From contig JAFWOU010000029.1 of assembly GCA_017509715.1 (NCBI GenBank), positions 239,525 through 303,524 of the forward strand: DNA of 64,000 nucleotides, read 5' to 3'. Source of the stretch: Paludibacteraceae bacterium. Its GTDB lineage: Bacteria > Bacteroidota > Bacteroidia > Bacteroidales > Paludibacteraceae. Of the stretch, positions 8,735-15,756 are shown piece after piece. Position numbers and translations under genes: made by a program. The notes beneath the pieces were generated by a model that worked only from the letters and a program-made list of their open reading frames with translations, was not told the DNA's origin and searched no databases. How positions within the stretch are numbered: position 1 is the stretch's first letter; each line of letters starts with the position of its first letter.

Positions 8735-8758
8735 TTAAAAAAATAGTCGTAATTTTGC
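8727..8758 (+). promoter_or_regulatory. Promoter for glmS, partly inside dapL
   Basis: TTG (8727-8729) within the dapL 3' end, 20 bp, TAATTTTGC (8750-8758). The extended -33 is TTGCATGAT. Confidence 0.75.
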
Positions 8759-8763
8759 ATGCA

Positions 8764-8806
8764 AAATGGCAAATCGTAAATCGTAAATGACCAAATCGTA
8801 AATACT
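8764..8806. repeat. 7-bp tandem array abutting glmS
   Basis: Six units based on AAATCGT (one of 8 bp), ending at the base before the glmS ATG; it would form most of the 5' leader of the mRNA. Confidence 0.83.
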
Positions 8807-10651
8807 ATGTGTGGTATCGTAGGATATATCGGTAAGCGTAAGGCTTATCCAATTTTGATCAAGGGCCTTCATCGCCTGGAGTATCGTGGCTATGACAGTG
8901 CCGGCGTGGCGCTCATCAACACCGCCGGACAACTCAACGTCTACAAGGCCAAGGGCAAAGTGGCCGAACTGGAGACCTTCTGCGTCGAGAAAGATACGGA
9001 GGGAACCATCGGTATTGCCCACACCCGCTGGGCTACCCACGGCGAACCAAACACCCAGAACGCCCATCCCCACTACTCGGAGTCAGAGCGTCTGGCTATC
9101 ATCCACAACGGCATCATCGAGAACTACGCCGTGCTCAAGGCCGGTCTGCAGCAGGAGGGCTACACCTTCAAGTCCGATACCGATACCGAGGTGCTCGTCC
9201 AGCTCATCGAATATACCCAGGTCAACCGCCACGTCGACCTCAAGACCGCCGTTCAGCTGGCGCTCCAGCAGGTGATCGGCGCGTATGCCATCGCCGTACT
9301 CGACAAGGATCATCCCGATACGCTCATAGCGGCCCGAAAGGGTTCGCCGCTGGTAGTCGGTATCGGCGACGAGGAGTATTTTCTGGCTTCCGACGCTACG
9401 CCTATCGTGGAGTACACCGACCGCGTCATCTATATCGAGGACGAGGAAGTGGTCTCGCTGCGCTTAGGCGAAGAGGTGGATATAACCACGATCGGTAACG
9501 TGCAGAAAACACCGGAGATCAAGCGCCTGGAACTTTCGCTCTCGCAACTGGAGAAGGGTGGGTATCCCCACTTCATGCTCAAGGAAATCTTCGAGCAGCC
9601 ACGCACCCTGGGTGACTCCATGCGCGGCCGCGTCAATGTGCGCCAGGACAATATCGCCCTCTCCGGCTTTATCGACAACAAGGAGCGCTTCCTCAATGCC
9701 AAGCGTATCATTATCACCGCCTGCGGCACTTCGTGGCATGCCGGACTGATCGCTATGTACGCCATCGAGGAGTTTGCCCAGATACCCGTGGAGGTCGAGT
9801 ACTCCAGCGAGTTCCGCTACCGCAAACCCGTCATCAACAAGGATGACGTCGTCATCGCTATCTCGCAGTCGGGCGAGACGGCCGATACCCTCGCCGCTAT
9901 CCAGTTGGCTAAGCAGCACGGCGCCTTCATCTTCTCGATATGCAACGTCGTAGGTGCCTCTATCCCCCGCGTCTCGGACAGCGGATGCTATACCCACGTA
10001 GGCCCCGAGATAGGCGTAGCCAGCACCAAGGCCTTCACCGCCCAGGTGACGGCCCTCACCATGCTCGCCCTCTGTATCGGTCGCGAGAAGAATACCATCT
10101 CCGAGGAGCAGTACCTGCGTATCGTACGCGAACTGGGTCAGATACCCGATAAGATAGAGTGCGTCTTGAAGCAGAACGAGCGTATTGCCGACTTTGCCAA
10201 GACCTTTACCTATGCCCAGAATTTCATCTATCTGGGACGCGGCTACAACTACCCCGTAGCCATGGAGGGTGCGCTTAAACTCAAGGAGATCTCTTATATC
10301 CACGCCGAGGGCTATCCCGCCGCCGAGATGAAGCACGGCCCCATCGCGCTGATCTCCCAGGAGATGCCTGTCGTGGTGGTCGCTCCGCGTTGCGGCACGT
10401 ATGAGAAAGTAGTCAGCAATATCCAGGAGATCAAGGCCCGTAAGGGACGCGTGATAGCCGTGGTGACCGAGGGCGATGAACTCGTCAGCCGCATAGCCGA
10501 CTATACCATCTCCGTACCCGAGACTGAAGAGTGCCTCACGCCGCTACTGACCGTCATCCCGCTGCAACTCATGGCCTACCATATTGCCGTTGTCAAGGGC
10601 TGCGACGTGGACCAACCCCGCAACCTCGCCAAGTCGGTTACCGTAGAGTAG
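8807..10651 (+). CDS. glmS: Glutamine--fructose-6-phosphate aminotransferase (isomerizing)
   Basis: 614 residues, full length. It makes glucosamine-6-phosphate from fructose-6-phosphate and glutamine, the first step to UDP-GlcNAc for peptidoglycan and LPS. The N-terminal glutaminase domain starts MCGIVGYIGKR with the nucleophile Cys2 exposed after Met removal, and has HTRWATHGEPN. Two SIS sugar-isomerase domains follow (GTSWHAGLI, SQSGETADTLAA, EISYIHAEGYPAAEMKHGP). The C-terminus DQPRNLAKSVTVE is the family signature. It has its own promoter. I see no glmS ribozyme; the leader is a short tandem array. Confidence 0.96.
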   Translation: MCGIVGYIGKRKAYPILIKGLHRLEYRGYDSAGVALINTAGQLNVYKAKGKVAELETFCVEKDTEGTIGIAHTRWATHGEPNTQNAHPHYSESERLAIIHNGIIENYAVLKAGLQQEGYTFKSDTDTEVLVQLIEYTQVNRHVDLKTAVQLALQQVIGAYAIAVLDKDHPDTLIAARKGSPLVVGIGDEEYFLASDATPIVEYTDRVIYIEDEEVVSLRLGEEVDITTIGNVQKTPEIKRLELSLSQLEKGGYPHFMLKEIFEQPRTLGDSMRGRVNVRQDNIALSGFIDNKERFLNAKRIIITACGTSWHAGLIAMYAIEEFAQIPVEVEYSSEFRYRKPVINKDDVVIAISQSGETADTLAAIQLAKQHGAFIFSICNVVGASIPRVSDSGCYTHVGPEIGVASTKAFTAQVTALTMLALCIGREKNTISEEQYLRIVRELGQIPDKIECVLKQNERIADFAKTFTYAQNFIYLGRGYNYPVAMEGALKLKEISYIHAEGYPAAEMKHGPIALISQEMPVVVVAPRCGTYEKVVSNIQEIKARKGRVIAVVTEGDELVSRIADYTISVPETEECLTPLLTVIPLQLMAYHIAVVKGCDVDQPRNLAKSVTVE

Positions 10652-10660
10652 GGATTTTTT

Positions 10661-10692
10661 TTGTGTATATCAAAAAAAAGTAGTACCTTTGC
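10661..10692 (+). promoter_or_regulatory. Strong Bacteroidota promoter upstream of a hairpin
   Basis: TTG (10661-10663), 20 bp, TACCTTTGC (10684-10692), extended -33 TTGTGTATATC. Expected transcription start is about 10696, the first base of the following hairpin. Confidence 0.85.
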
Positions 10693-10695
10693 AGC

Positions 10696-10764
10696 GTGAA
10701 TCACGTTGCGGTATCAGACATGGACACGAGTACTAACCGGAGAGGCAGCGCGGTTCACTTTTTT
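10696..10764 (+). ncRNA. Candidate small RNA: hairpin plus T-run with its own promoter
   Basis: GTGAATCACGTTGC (10696-10709) pairs with GCAGCGCGGTTCAC (10745-10758): 13 of 14 pairs counting two G-U, with one A-C mismatch. The loop is 35 nt, and six Ts (10759-10764) follow. With the promoter immediately upstream this looks like a self-contained RNA of about 65-70 nt or a transcription attenuator for the transposase gene. I do not recognise the family. Confidence 0.5.
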
Positions 10765-10778
10765 ATTAGGAAATAAGG

Positions 10779-10907
10779 ATGCTCTGTGATGTGCGTATCT
10801 TTATGTTGTGGCTTGTTTTGAAGAAGAGATTGATAGAGCGGCGACAAGAATGTCACCAGAGACCACCAACACGTTGTGTATGTCATTCAAAAAAAGTAAT
10901 TAGATGA
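10779..10907 (+). CDS. Possible 42-residue leader peptide
   Basis: An ATG at 10779 opens a 42-codon frame: a short hydrophobic stretch (RIFMLWLVL) then a basic, Cys-rich end. Its TGA overlaps the ATG at 10904 as ATGA, the same coupling seen in many gene pairs of this window. No homology is recognised, and chance is possible at this length. Confidence 0.25.
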   Translation: MLCDVRIFMLWLVLKKRLIERRQECHQRPPTRCVCHSKKVIR

Positions 10908-10960
10908 AAAGCGAGGAAGAACAATGGAAATAGCAAGAGCCGGAAACGGCGTGGAAAGGT

Positions 10961-11914
10961 GTGGGAATCTACCACATCACCATGGTTGTGTCCAGTAGGG
11001 AGGATTTATTGGGCACGCTCGTCATTCCCAATGATAATCCGGAACAAGCGCATGTCGTTTTGAGCGCTTTTGGAGAGGAGATCAAGGATTGCGTGAGGAC
11101 TATTCCCGATTTCCATCCAGAGATACAGATCCTGGCATTGCGGATGATGCCCGACCATGTGCATTTCATCCTCCATGTACACCGCAAAATGGATATCGGA
11201 ATTCGAGCGGCTATGCGCGGATTTTGGCAAGCAACCAAGGCTATCGGGCGTGCATATACATCGTCCATTGACCCGGATGGCATCCGGAACAACCAACTAC
11301 GTGTTGATCCTATCTTCTTAGAGAAACCCTTCATACGTCCTATGTCGCGTAAGGGGCAGTTGCAATCCATGATTCACTATGTGCTAATGAACCCGCAACG
11401 CCTCGCTACCAAGCGCCTCAAACCCGGTTATTTCTATGTGCAGCATGACGTGGATATAGGTGGACGCACCTATGAAGCTGTAGGAAATATCAAACTGCTG
11501 CAAGCTGCGAAAATAAATCCGGTTCATGTGCGGAGTATGTGGGTAAGAGATGCGGAAGAACATGGGGACGACCAGGCTCTCCGAAACTACAAGAACGGCT
11601 GTGTGCTGGCTGCGCGAGAAGGGGCAATTATGGTATCACCCTTCATTAGCGAGCATGAACGTGCCGTGTTAGATGTCCTTCTAAATGAGAAGCATCCTAT
11701 TATCTACATCGCCGATAATGGTTTCGGCAAGTACTACAAGCCCTTCGCTGCTCTCTTTGATGCCGTAGCAGATGGCCGCATGCTCATCCTGAGCCCATGG
11801 TCACATGATCCTAAGAAAAAGCATGTGACACGCGCAGAATGCATCGCGATGAATAAGATGGCGGAAGAGATATCCACATCGTCTATTGTCCCGAATGACA
11901 TTCGGGGTAACTAA
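10961..11914 (+). CDS. RAYT-like Y1 (IS200/REP-associated) transposase with DprA-like C-terminus; upstream amber codon
   Basis: 317 residues from a GTG. The N-terminal ~190 residues are a Y1 transposase domain: GIYHITMVV strand, the HUH motif in MMPDHVHFIL, and the nucleophile Tyr in SMIHYVLMNPQRLA. The distinctive C-terminal ~120 residues (GAIMVSPFISEHERAVL, PIIYIADNGFG, GRMLILSPW, VTRAECIAMNKMAEEI) resemble the DprA/LOG-type Rossmann fold (inference). The frame extends upstream with family-like residues QEPETAWKG to an ATG at 10904, but a TAG at 10931 interrupts it after nine codons. Either translation starts at GTG 10961 or the gene has decayed by one base. It is flanked by a hairpin upstream and hairpins plus repeats downstream. 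Lack of a passenger or IS ends argues for a domesticated RAYT. Confidence 0.7.
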   Translation: MGIYHITMVVSSREDLLGTLVIPNDNPEQAHVVLSAFGEEIKDCVRTIPDFHPEIQILALRMMPDHVHFILHVHRKMDIGIRAAMRGFWQATKAIGRAYTSSIDPDGIRNNQLRVDPIFLEKPFIRPMSRKGQLQSMIHYVLMNPQRLATKRLKPGYFYVQHDVDIGGRTYEAVGNIKLLQAAKINPVHVRSMWVRDAEEHGDDQALRNYKNGCVLAAREGAIMVSPFISEHERAVLDVLLNEKHPIIYIADNGFGKYYKPFAALFDAVADGRMLILSPWSHDPKKKHVTRAECIAMNKMAEEISTSSIVPNDIRGN

Positions 11915-12045
11915 CGATGTTTATTCATGAAAAAGCCACATTTATGCAAAAAAAATCTCGCCCTTTTTTTGTTTCGAGATGCAACCATCCGATTCTTAAG
12001 ATTTCGCTCACTAAGGGGCAAGCCATATGCAATCCATATGCAAGT

Positions 12046-12141
12046 CATGGTTTTCCCATGGTTTTTAAACGCCTATTTTCCCCTCCGAAAATATACAATT
12101 TTTAAGATTTAGCTCCATGCTTAAGTCATGGTTCCCCCATG
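12046..12141. repeat. Paired hairpins CATGG-N5-CCATG
   Basis: 12046-12060 and 12127-12141, both preceded by AAGT, with stems of 5 bp and loops TTTTC and TTCCC. Their position beside a RAYT gene makes them candidate REP-like substrates. Confidence 0.45.
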
Positions 12142-12179
12142 ATTTAGTCCTGATAATCCTAGACATTTCCCCTTACGTC

Positions 12180-12223
12180 ACCATAATCACACCATACCCA
12201 CACCATAATCACACCATACCCAC
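12180..12223. repeat. 11-bp tandem array (4 units)
   Basis: ACCATAATCAC and ACCATACCCAC alternate twice, which gives a perfect 22-bp duplication. Confidence 0.9.
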
Positions 12224-12378
12224 ATTCTTCAGTACGTCCCCTTGACGACGAGTCAGCGTCGTCTATATTTTTGTCGTGGCACTTTGACACTCTTCGTATA
12301 AGTCGCTTTGTATTAGCATGTTTGTGCTTTCCGAACTGTGCCAAGTGTGCCAGAGTGTCATACTTGTGTCCTATCTAT

Positions 12379-12422
12379 CGTTAGTTATACGTTGGTTATT
12401 CGTTCGTTATTCCTTGGTTATT
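12379..12422. repeat. 11-bp tandem array (4 units)
   Basis: CGTTAGTTATA, CGTTGGTTATT, CGTTCGTTATT, CCTTGGTTATT. Confidence 0.88.
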
Positions 12423-12467
12423 AGGCTGACGATAGGCTAACAATGCCCCCTTCATGTTTTTTTTTGT

Positions 12468-12618
12468 GTGTCGCTATGTCGCTCTTGTTTTTTTGTATGA
12501 GATTAATGAGACTATTGAGACTATGGAGCGTAATTTTCTGAATACCATTTATTTACAAAGTCTCACAAAAGTCTCAAAGTCTCAAAGTTCCACCGCTAAA
12601 ACTGCGACACAGCGACAT
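12468..12618. repeat. Large imperfect palindrome with nested GAGAC/GTCTC arrays
   Basis: The outer arms (12468-12482 and 12604-12618) match at 13 of 15 positions in inverse orientation. Inside, GAGAC words with 9-bp period (12498-12524) face GTCTC words with about 8-bp period (12568-12591, plus one at 12557). Confidence 0.7.
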
Positions 12619-12656
12619 TAGGCTTTGACTTTTGATAAAAAAAATCTCGCGTACGC

Positions 12657-12688
12657 TTGCGTATGTGCGATTTTTTTTGTACCTTTGC
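12657..12688 (+). promoter_or_regulatory. Bacteroidota promoter, ddh
   Basis: TTG (12657-12659), 20 bp, TACCTTTGC (12680-12688). The -33 TTGCGTATGTG sits in TACGC-TT-GCGTA. Confidence 0.88.
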
Positions 12689-12721
12689 GCCAAATTTTGA
12701 AAAACTAAACAAAAAATAGAT

Positions 12722-13579
12722 ATGATACGTGTAGCTGTTTTAGGTTATGGCAATATAGGCCGCGCCGCTGAGCAGGCCATTGTAGCCGCTCCGGATCTGG
12801 AGTTGGCCGGTATTTATCATCACGACGACAACCTGGATGATCTGCAGGCCGATGTCGTACTGCTGTGTACCCCTACGCGTGAGGTACCCGCCTTCGCCAC
12901 CATCATGGCACGAAAGGGTATATGCACCGTCGATAGTTTTGATATCCACGGCCAGATCAGTAGCCTGCGTGAGCAGCTGATGCCGCTCTGCCTGGAGCAT
13001 AAGACCGTGAGCATCGTCTCCGCCGGTTGGGACCCGGGTACCGACTCGATGGTACGCGCCATGCTGCTGGCCATGGCCCCCAAAGGACTGACCTATACCA
13101 ATTTCGGTCCCGGACGTTCGATGGGCCACTCGGTAGCCGCTAAGGCCATTAAGGGCGTCAAGAATGCCCTCTCGATGACCATTCCGTTGGGCACCGGTGT
13201 GCACCGCCGCATGGTGTATATTGAGTTGGAGGACGGCGCGGACTTCAAGACCGTGGAGGCAGCCCTACTGAAGGACGACTATTTCGCACACGACGAGACC
13301 CACGTGATCCAGGTGGAGTCGGTAGATGAACTCAATAACGTAGCGCATGGCGTACACCTGACCCGCTCGGGCGTGTCGGGCGTGACGCACAACCAGCGCT
13401 TTGAATTCAATATGGAGATTAACAATCCGGCCCTGACCGGACAGGTGATGGTCAGTTGCGCGCGTGCTGCCTACCGCATGAAGGAGCACGGCGAGTACGG
13501 ATGCCGCACGATGATCGAGTTGCGCCCGATAGATATGTTGCCCGGCAAGGCAGAGGACCTGATCCGGGCATTGGTTTAG
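12722..13579 (+). CDS. ddh: meso-Diaminopimelate D-dehydrogenase
   Basis: 285 residues. NADPH-dependent reductive amination of tetrahydrodipicolinate to meso-DAP in one step. The N-terminal Rossmann fold has VAVLGYGNIGRAAEQAI. DAP dehydrogenase signatures are SAGWDPGTDSMVRAMLLAM and NFGPGRSMGHSVAAKAI, then VHRRMVYIEL. The protein is close to the compact Bacteroidota forms and shorter than the corynebacterial enzyme. It has a strong promoter of its own and is followed after 40 bp (an 8-bp array) by a small membrane protein gene. Together with dapL/dapF the genome segment encodes two routes to meso-DAP. Confidence 0.92.
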   Translation: MIRVAVLGYGNIGRAAEQAIVAAPDLELAGIYHHDDNLDDLQADVVLLCTPTREVPAFATIMARKGICTVDSFDIHGQISSLREQLMPLCLEHKTVSIVSAGWDPGTDSMVRAMLLAMAPKGLTYTNFGPGRSMGHSVAAKAIKGVKNALSMTIPLGTGVHRRMVYIELEDGADFKTVEAALLKDDYFAHDETHVIQVESVDELNNVAHGVHLTRSGVSGVTHNQRFEFNMEINNPALTGQVMVSCARAAYRMKEHGEYGCRTMIELRPIDMLPGKAEDLIRALV

Positions 13580-13619
13580 GAGTTGATTAGTTGATTGGTT
13601 TATTAGTTGATAGGTTAAT
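13580..13619. repeat. 8-bp tandem array abutting the next ATG
   Basis: GAGTTGAT, TAGTTGAT, TGGTTTAT, TAGTTGAT, AGGTTAAT; it fills the entire intergenic gap, ending at the base before the ATG at 13620. Confidence 0.87.
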
Positions 13620-14000
13620 ATGGAAACGAAAACGAAAGTGATTTTATGGACGTGCGGCGTGCTGGTAGTGGCCGCAACGCTGTTCTGCTTCTTTAAGTTC
13701 GGCTTTGTATATAGCGAAGGCGTGAACGAGGGCGATATCAATTACTTCCAGAAGGAGGGCTTCATCTTCAAGACCTACGAGGGCAAGATGATCCAGACAG
13801 GACTGAAGTCCAAACCCGCCGACGGAGGTGCTATACAGTCCAACGAGTTTAAGTTCTCGGTGGCCGACGAGAAGGTGGCCGAGGAACTGATGACGATACC
13901 CAATGCCGGCGTCAAGCTGCATTGGCACCGCTACCTGGGTACGCTGCCTTGGCGCGGCAATAGCCCGTTTGTAGTGGACTCGGTTGTCTCACATAAGTGA
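13620..14000 (+). CDS. Small membrane-anchored conserved protein of unknown function
   Basis: 126 residues: one N-terminal membrane segment (about 7-28, VILWTCGVLVVAATLFCFF), then a predominantly beta extracytoplasmic domain with YFQKEGFIFKTYEGKMIQ and ending LHWHRYLGTLPWRGNSPFVV. I recall similar short proteins in Bacteroidales genomes, sometimes mislabelled as 6-phosphogluconate dehydrogenase, which nothing here supports. Tandem arrays fill both gaps around it; it probably shares a transcript with ddh and the acyl-CoA synthetase. Confidence 0.7.
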   Translation: METKTKVILWTCGVLVVAATLFCFFKFGFVYSEGVNEGDINYFQKEGFIFKTYEGKMIQTGLKSKPADGGAIQSNEFKFSVADEKVAEELMTIPNAGVKLHWHRYLGTLPWRGNSPFVVDSVVSHK

Positions 14001-14036
14001 GAAATTAAAAATTAAAAATTAAGAATTAAAGGAAAT
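14001..14036. repeat. 7-bp tandem array abutting the acyl-CoA synthetase ATG
   Basis: GAAATTA, AAAATTA, AAAATTA, AGAATTA and a final 8-mer, spanning exactly from the previous stop to the ATG at 14037. Confidence 0.85.
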
Positions 14037-15722
14037 ATGCTTACATCTGAGGAAAACAATTTTGTAAAGTATTTCGAGCGTTCGTTTGTGGCTAACTGGG
14101 AGCGCCCGGCAGTGACCGACTACGATACGGGCAAGACGCTGACCTATCGTTACCTGGCTGCCAACATAGCCGGACTGCACATCACCTTTGAGGAGTGCGG
14201 CATCGTACGCGGCGACAAGATCGCGCTCATGGGACGCAACAACTCCAACTGGGTATCGGTCTATATGGCCGCTATCACCTATGGTGCCATCATCGTGCCC
14301 ATCCTGCAGGACTTCCACGCCAACGACGCGATACATATCATCAACCACTCGGAGTCGAAACTGCTCTTCATCTCCGACGCTAACTGGGAAGGTATCGACC
14401 TGGACCAGATACCCGGCGTACGGGCTGTGTTCTCGCTCAACGACTGGCATCCCATCTCGCGCCAAGTGTCGGTGGAGAAAGTGTGCCATGAGGAGATCGT
14501 TCGTCTCTACGAGAAGCGTTACCCCAACGGCGGCATCAAGCCCGAGCACGTGAAGTACGTGAACCGCTCCAACGAGGAGATCGCTTCGATCAACTATACC
14601 TCCGGCACCACCGGCTTCTCCAAGGGCGTCATCACGCCGCTGAATGCCCTGGCCGGCAACATGAAGTATGCGCACGACCATGACCTGGTAGGACCGAACA
14701 GCCGCCACGTGGCCTTCTTGCCGCTGGCACATGCCTACGGTTGCGCCTTCGACTTCCTGGCCTGCCTCTCGGCCGGCGGACATGTGTACCTGATCGGTCG
14801 TACGCCTTCGCCGAAGATCCTGCTTAAGGCCTTTGCCGAAGTCAAGCCGACACTCATTCTCTCCGTACCGCTGATCCTGGAGAAGATATACAAGAAGATG
14901 ATCGTGCCCCAGATATCGACGCCGCCCGTAAGTTGGGTGCTGCGTATCCCGCTGCTGAACGAACTGGCATGCGCCAAGATTCGCGAAGAACTGATAGCGG
15001 CCTTCGGTGGCGAGTTTGAGCAGATGATTATCGGTGGTGCGCCGCTCAACCCCGAGGTGGAGAGCTTCTTGCGCAAGATCAACTTCCCGATGACCGTAGG
15101 TTACGGTATGACGGAGTGCGCGCCGCTGATCGCCTTCACGCCTTGGAAAGAGGGTGGTGGAAAACTCTACTCCTGCGGTCGCCCCCTGGAAGGCATCATG
15201 GAGATCAAGATCAACAAACCCGACGAAGAGGGTATCGGCGAGATCATGGTACGCGGCGAGAACACCATGTTGGGCTACTACCGCAACACTAAGGCTACGC
15301 GCGAGGTGATGACCAAGGACGGCTGGCTCCGTACAGGCGACCTTGGTATGCTGGACGAGGACGGCTTCCTCTTCATCAAGGGACGCTCCAAGACTATGCT
15401 GCTCGGACCGAGCGGTCAGAATATCTACCCCGAGGAGATCGAGGCTAAGCTGAACAACATGCCGTTCGTCATGGAGTCGCTCGTGCTGCAACACAAAGAC
15501 AACCGACTCGTGGCCCTCATCTGCCCCGACTATCAGGAGGTGGACAAAGCCCACCTGAGCCGTGAGCAACTGGACGAAGCCATGGAGGAGAATCGCCGTC
15601 AGGTGAATGCCCAACTGGCTGCCTATGAGCAGATCAACAGCATCAAGCTCTTCCCGCATGAGTTTGAGAAGACGCCGAAGAAATCCATCAAGCGCTTCCT
15701 CTATAACTCGATGATTGATTAA
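14037..15722 (+). CDS. AMP-dependent long-chain acyl-CoA synthetase
   Basis: 561 residues of the ANL superfamily, activating a carboxylate through an acyl-adenylate to the CoA thioester. Motifs in order: the P-loop-like SINYTSGTTGFSKGV (residues about 183-197), MTVGYGMTECAPLIAF, GWLRTGDLGMLDEDGFLFIKG, and the C-terminal lid KTMLLGPSGQNIYPEEIEAKL. The C-terminal catalytic Lys appears in FEKTPKKSIKRFL. The family is long-chain/AMP-forming; the chain length preferred cannot be read from the sequence. It overlaps nothing; coaX begins 34 bp later after a 7-bp array. Confidence 0.9.
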   Translation: MLTSEENNFVKYFERSFVANWERPAVTDYDTGKTLTYRYLAANIAGLHITFEECGIVRGDKIALMGRNNSNWVSVYMAAITYGAIIVPILQDFHANDAIHIINHSESKLLFISDANWEGIDLDQIPGVRAVFSLNDWHPISRQVSVEKVCHEEIVRLYEKRYPNGGIKPEHVKYVNRSNEEIASINYTSGTTGFSKGVITPLNALAGNMKYAHDHDLVGPNSRHVAFLPLAHAYGCAFDFLACLSAGGHVYLIGRTPSPKILLKAFAEVKPTLILSVPLILEKIYKKMIVPQISTPPVSWVLRIPLLNELACAKIREELIAAFGGEFEQMIIGGAPLNPEVESFLRKINFPMTVGYGMTECAPLIAFTPWKEGGGKLYSCGRPLEGIMEIKINKPDEEGIGEIMVRGENTMLGYYRNTKATREVMTKDGWLRTGDLGMLDEDGFLFIKGRSKTMLLGPSGQNIYPEEIEAKLNNMPFVMESLVLQHKDNRLVALICPDYQEVDKAHLSREQLDEAMEENRRQVNAQLAAYEQINSIKLFPHEFEKTPKKSIKRFLYNSMID

Positions 15723-15725
15723 TAG

Positions 15726-15753
15726 GCTATCAGCCGTCAGCATTCAGCCGTCA
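15726..15753. repeat. 7-bp tandem array (4 units)
   Basis: GCTATCA, GCCGTCA, GCATTCA, GCCGTCA; lies between the stop of the synthetase and the coaX ATG. Same word family as 17801, 33408 and 51704. Confidence 0.83.
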
Positions 15754-15756
15754 GAT

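Larger units (their letters stand above)
11915..12656. other. Gene-free, repeat-rich region downstream of the RAYT gene
   Basis: I see no credible coding sequence here. In order it holds: an 11-bp doublet (12023-12044); two hairpins CATGG-N5-CCATG exactly 81 bp apart (12046-12060 and 12127-12141); an 11-bp array (12180-12223); a perfect 7-bp hairpin with 6-nt loop followed by a T-rich stretch (12244-12263, terminator-like); an inverted pair TGACACTCT / AGAGTGTCA (12285-12293 and 12352-12360); a second 11-bp array (12379-12422); and a large imperfect palindrome (12468-12618). Confidence 0.7.

Noticed and set aside
8759..8806. glmS ribozyme in the glmS leader
   Set aside because: The leader is under 60 nt and consists of AAATCGT repeats; there is no room for the conserved ribozyme core.
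10931..10933. Genome-wide recoding of TAG as an explanation for the amber codon in the RAYT gene
   Set aside because: Several intact genes in the window (dapF, glmS, coaX, the CoA-transferase) end at TAG at the expected family length.
12180..12223. CRISPR array
   Set aside because: Units are contiguous 11-mers without spacers, and no cas genes are near.
14019..15743. A 574-codon frame opposite the acyl-CoA synthetase
   Set aside because: Same reason: shadow of a real gene, with no signal or domain of its own.
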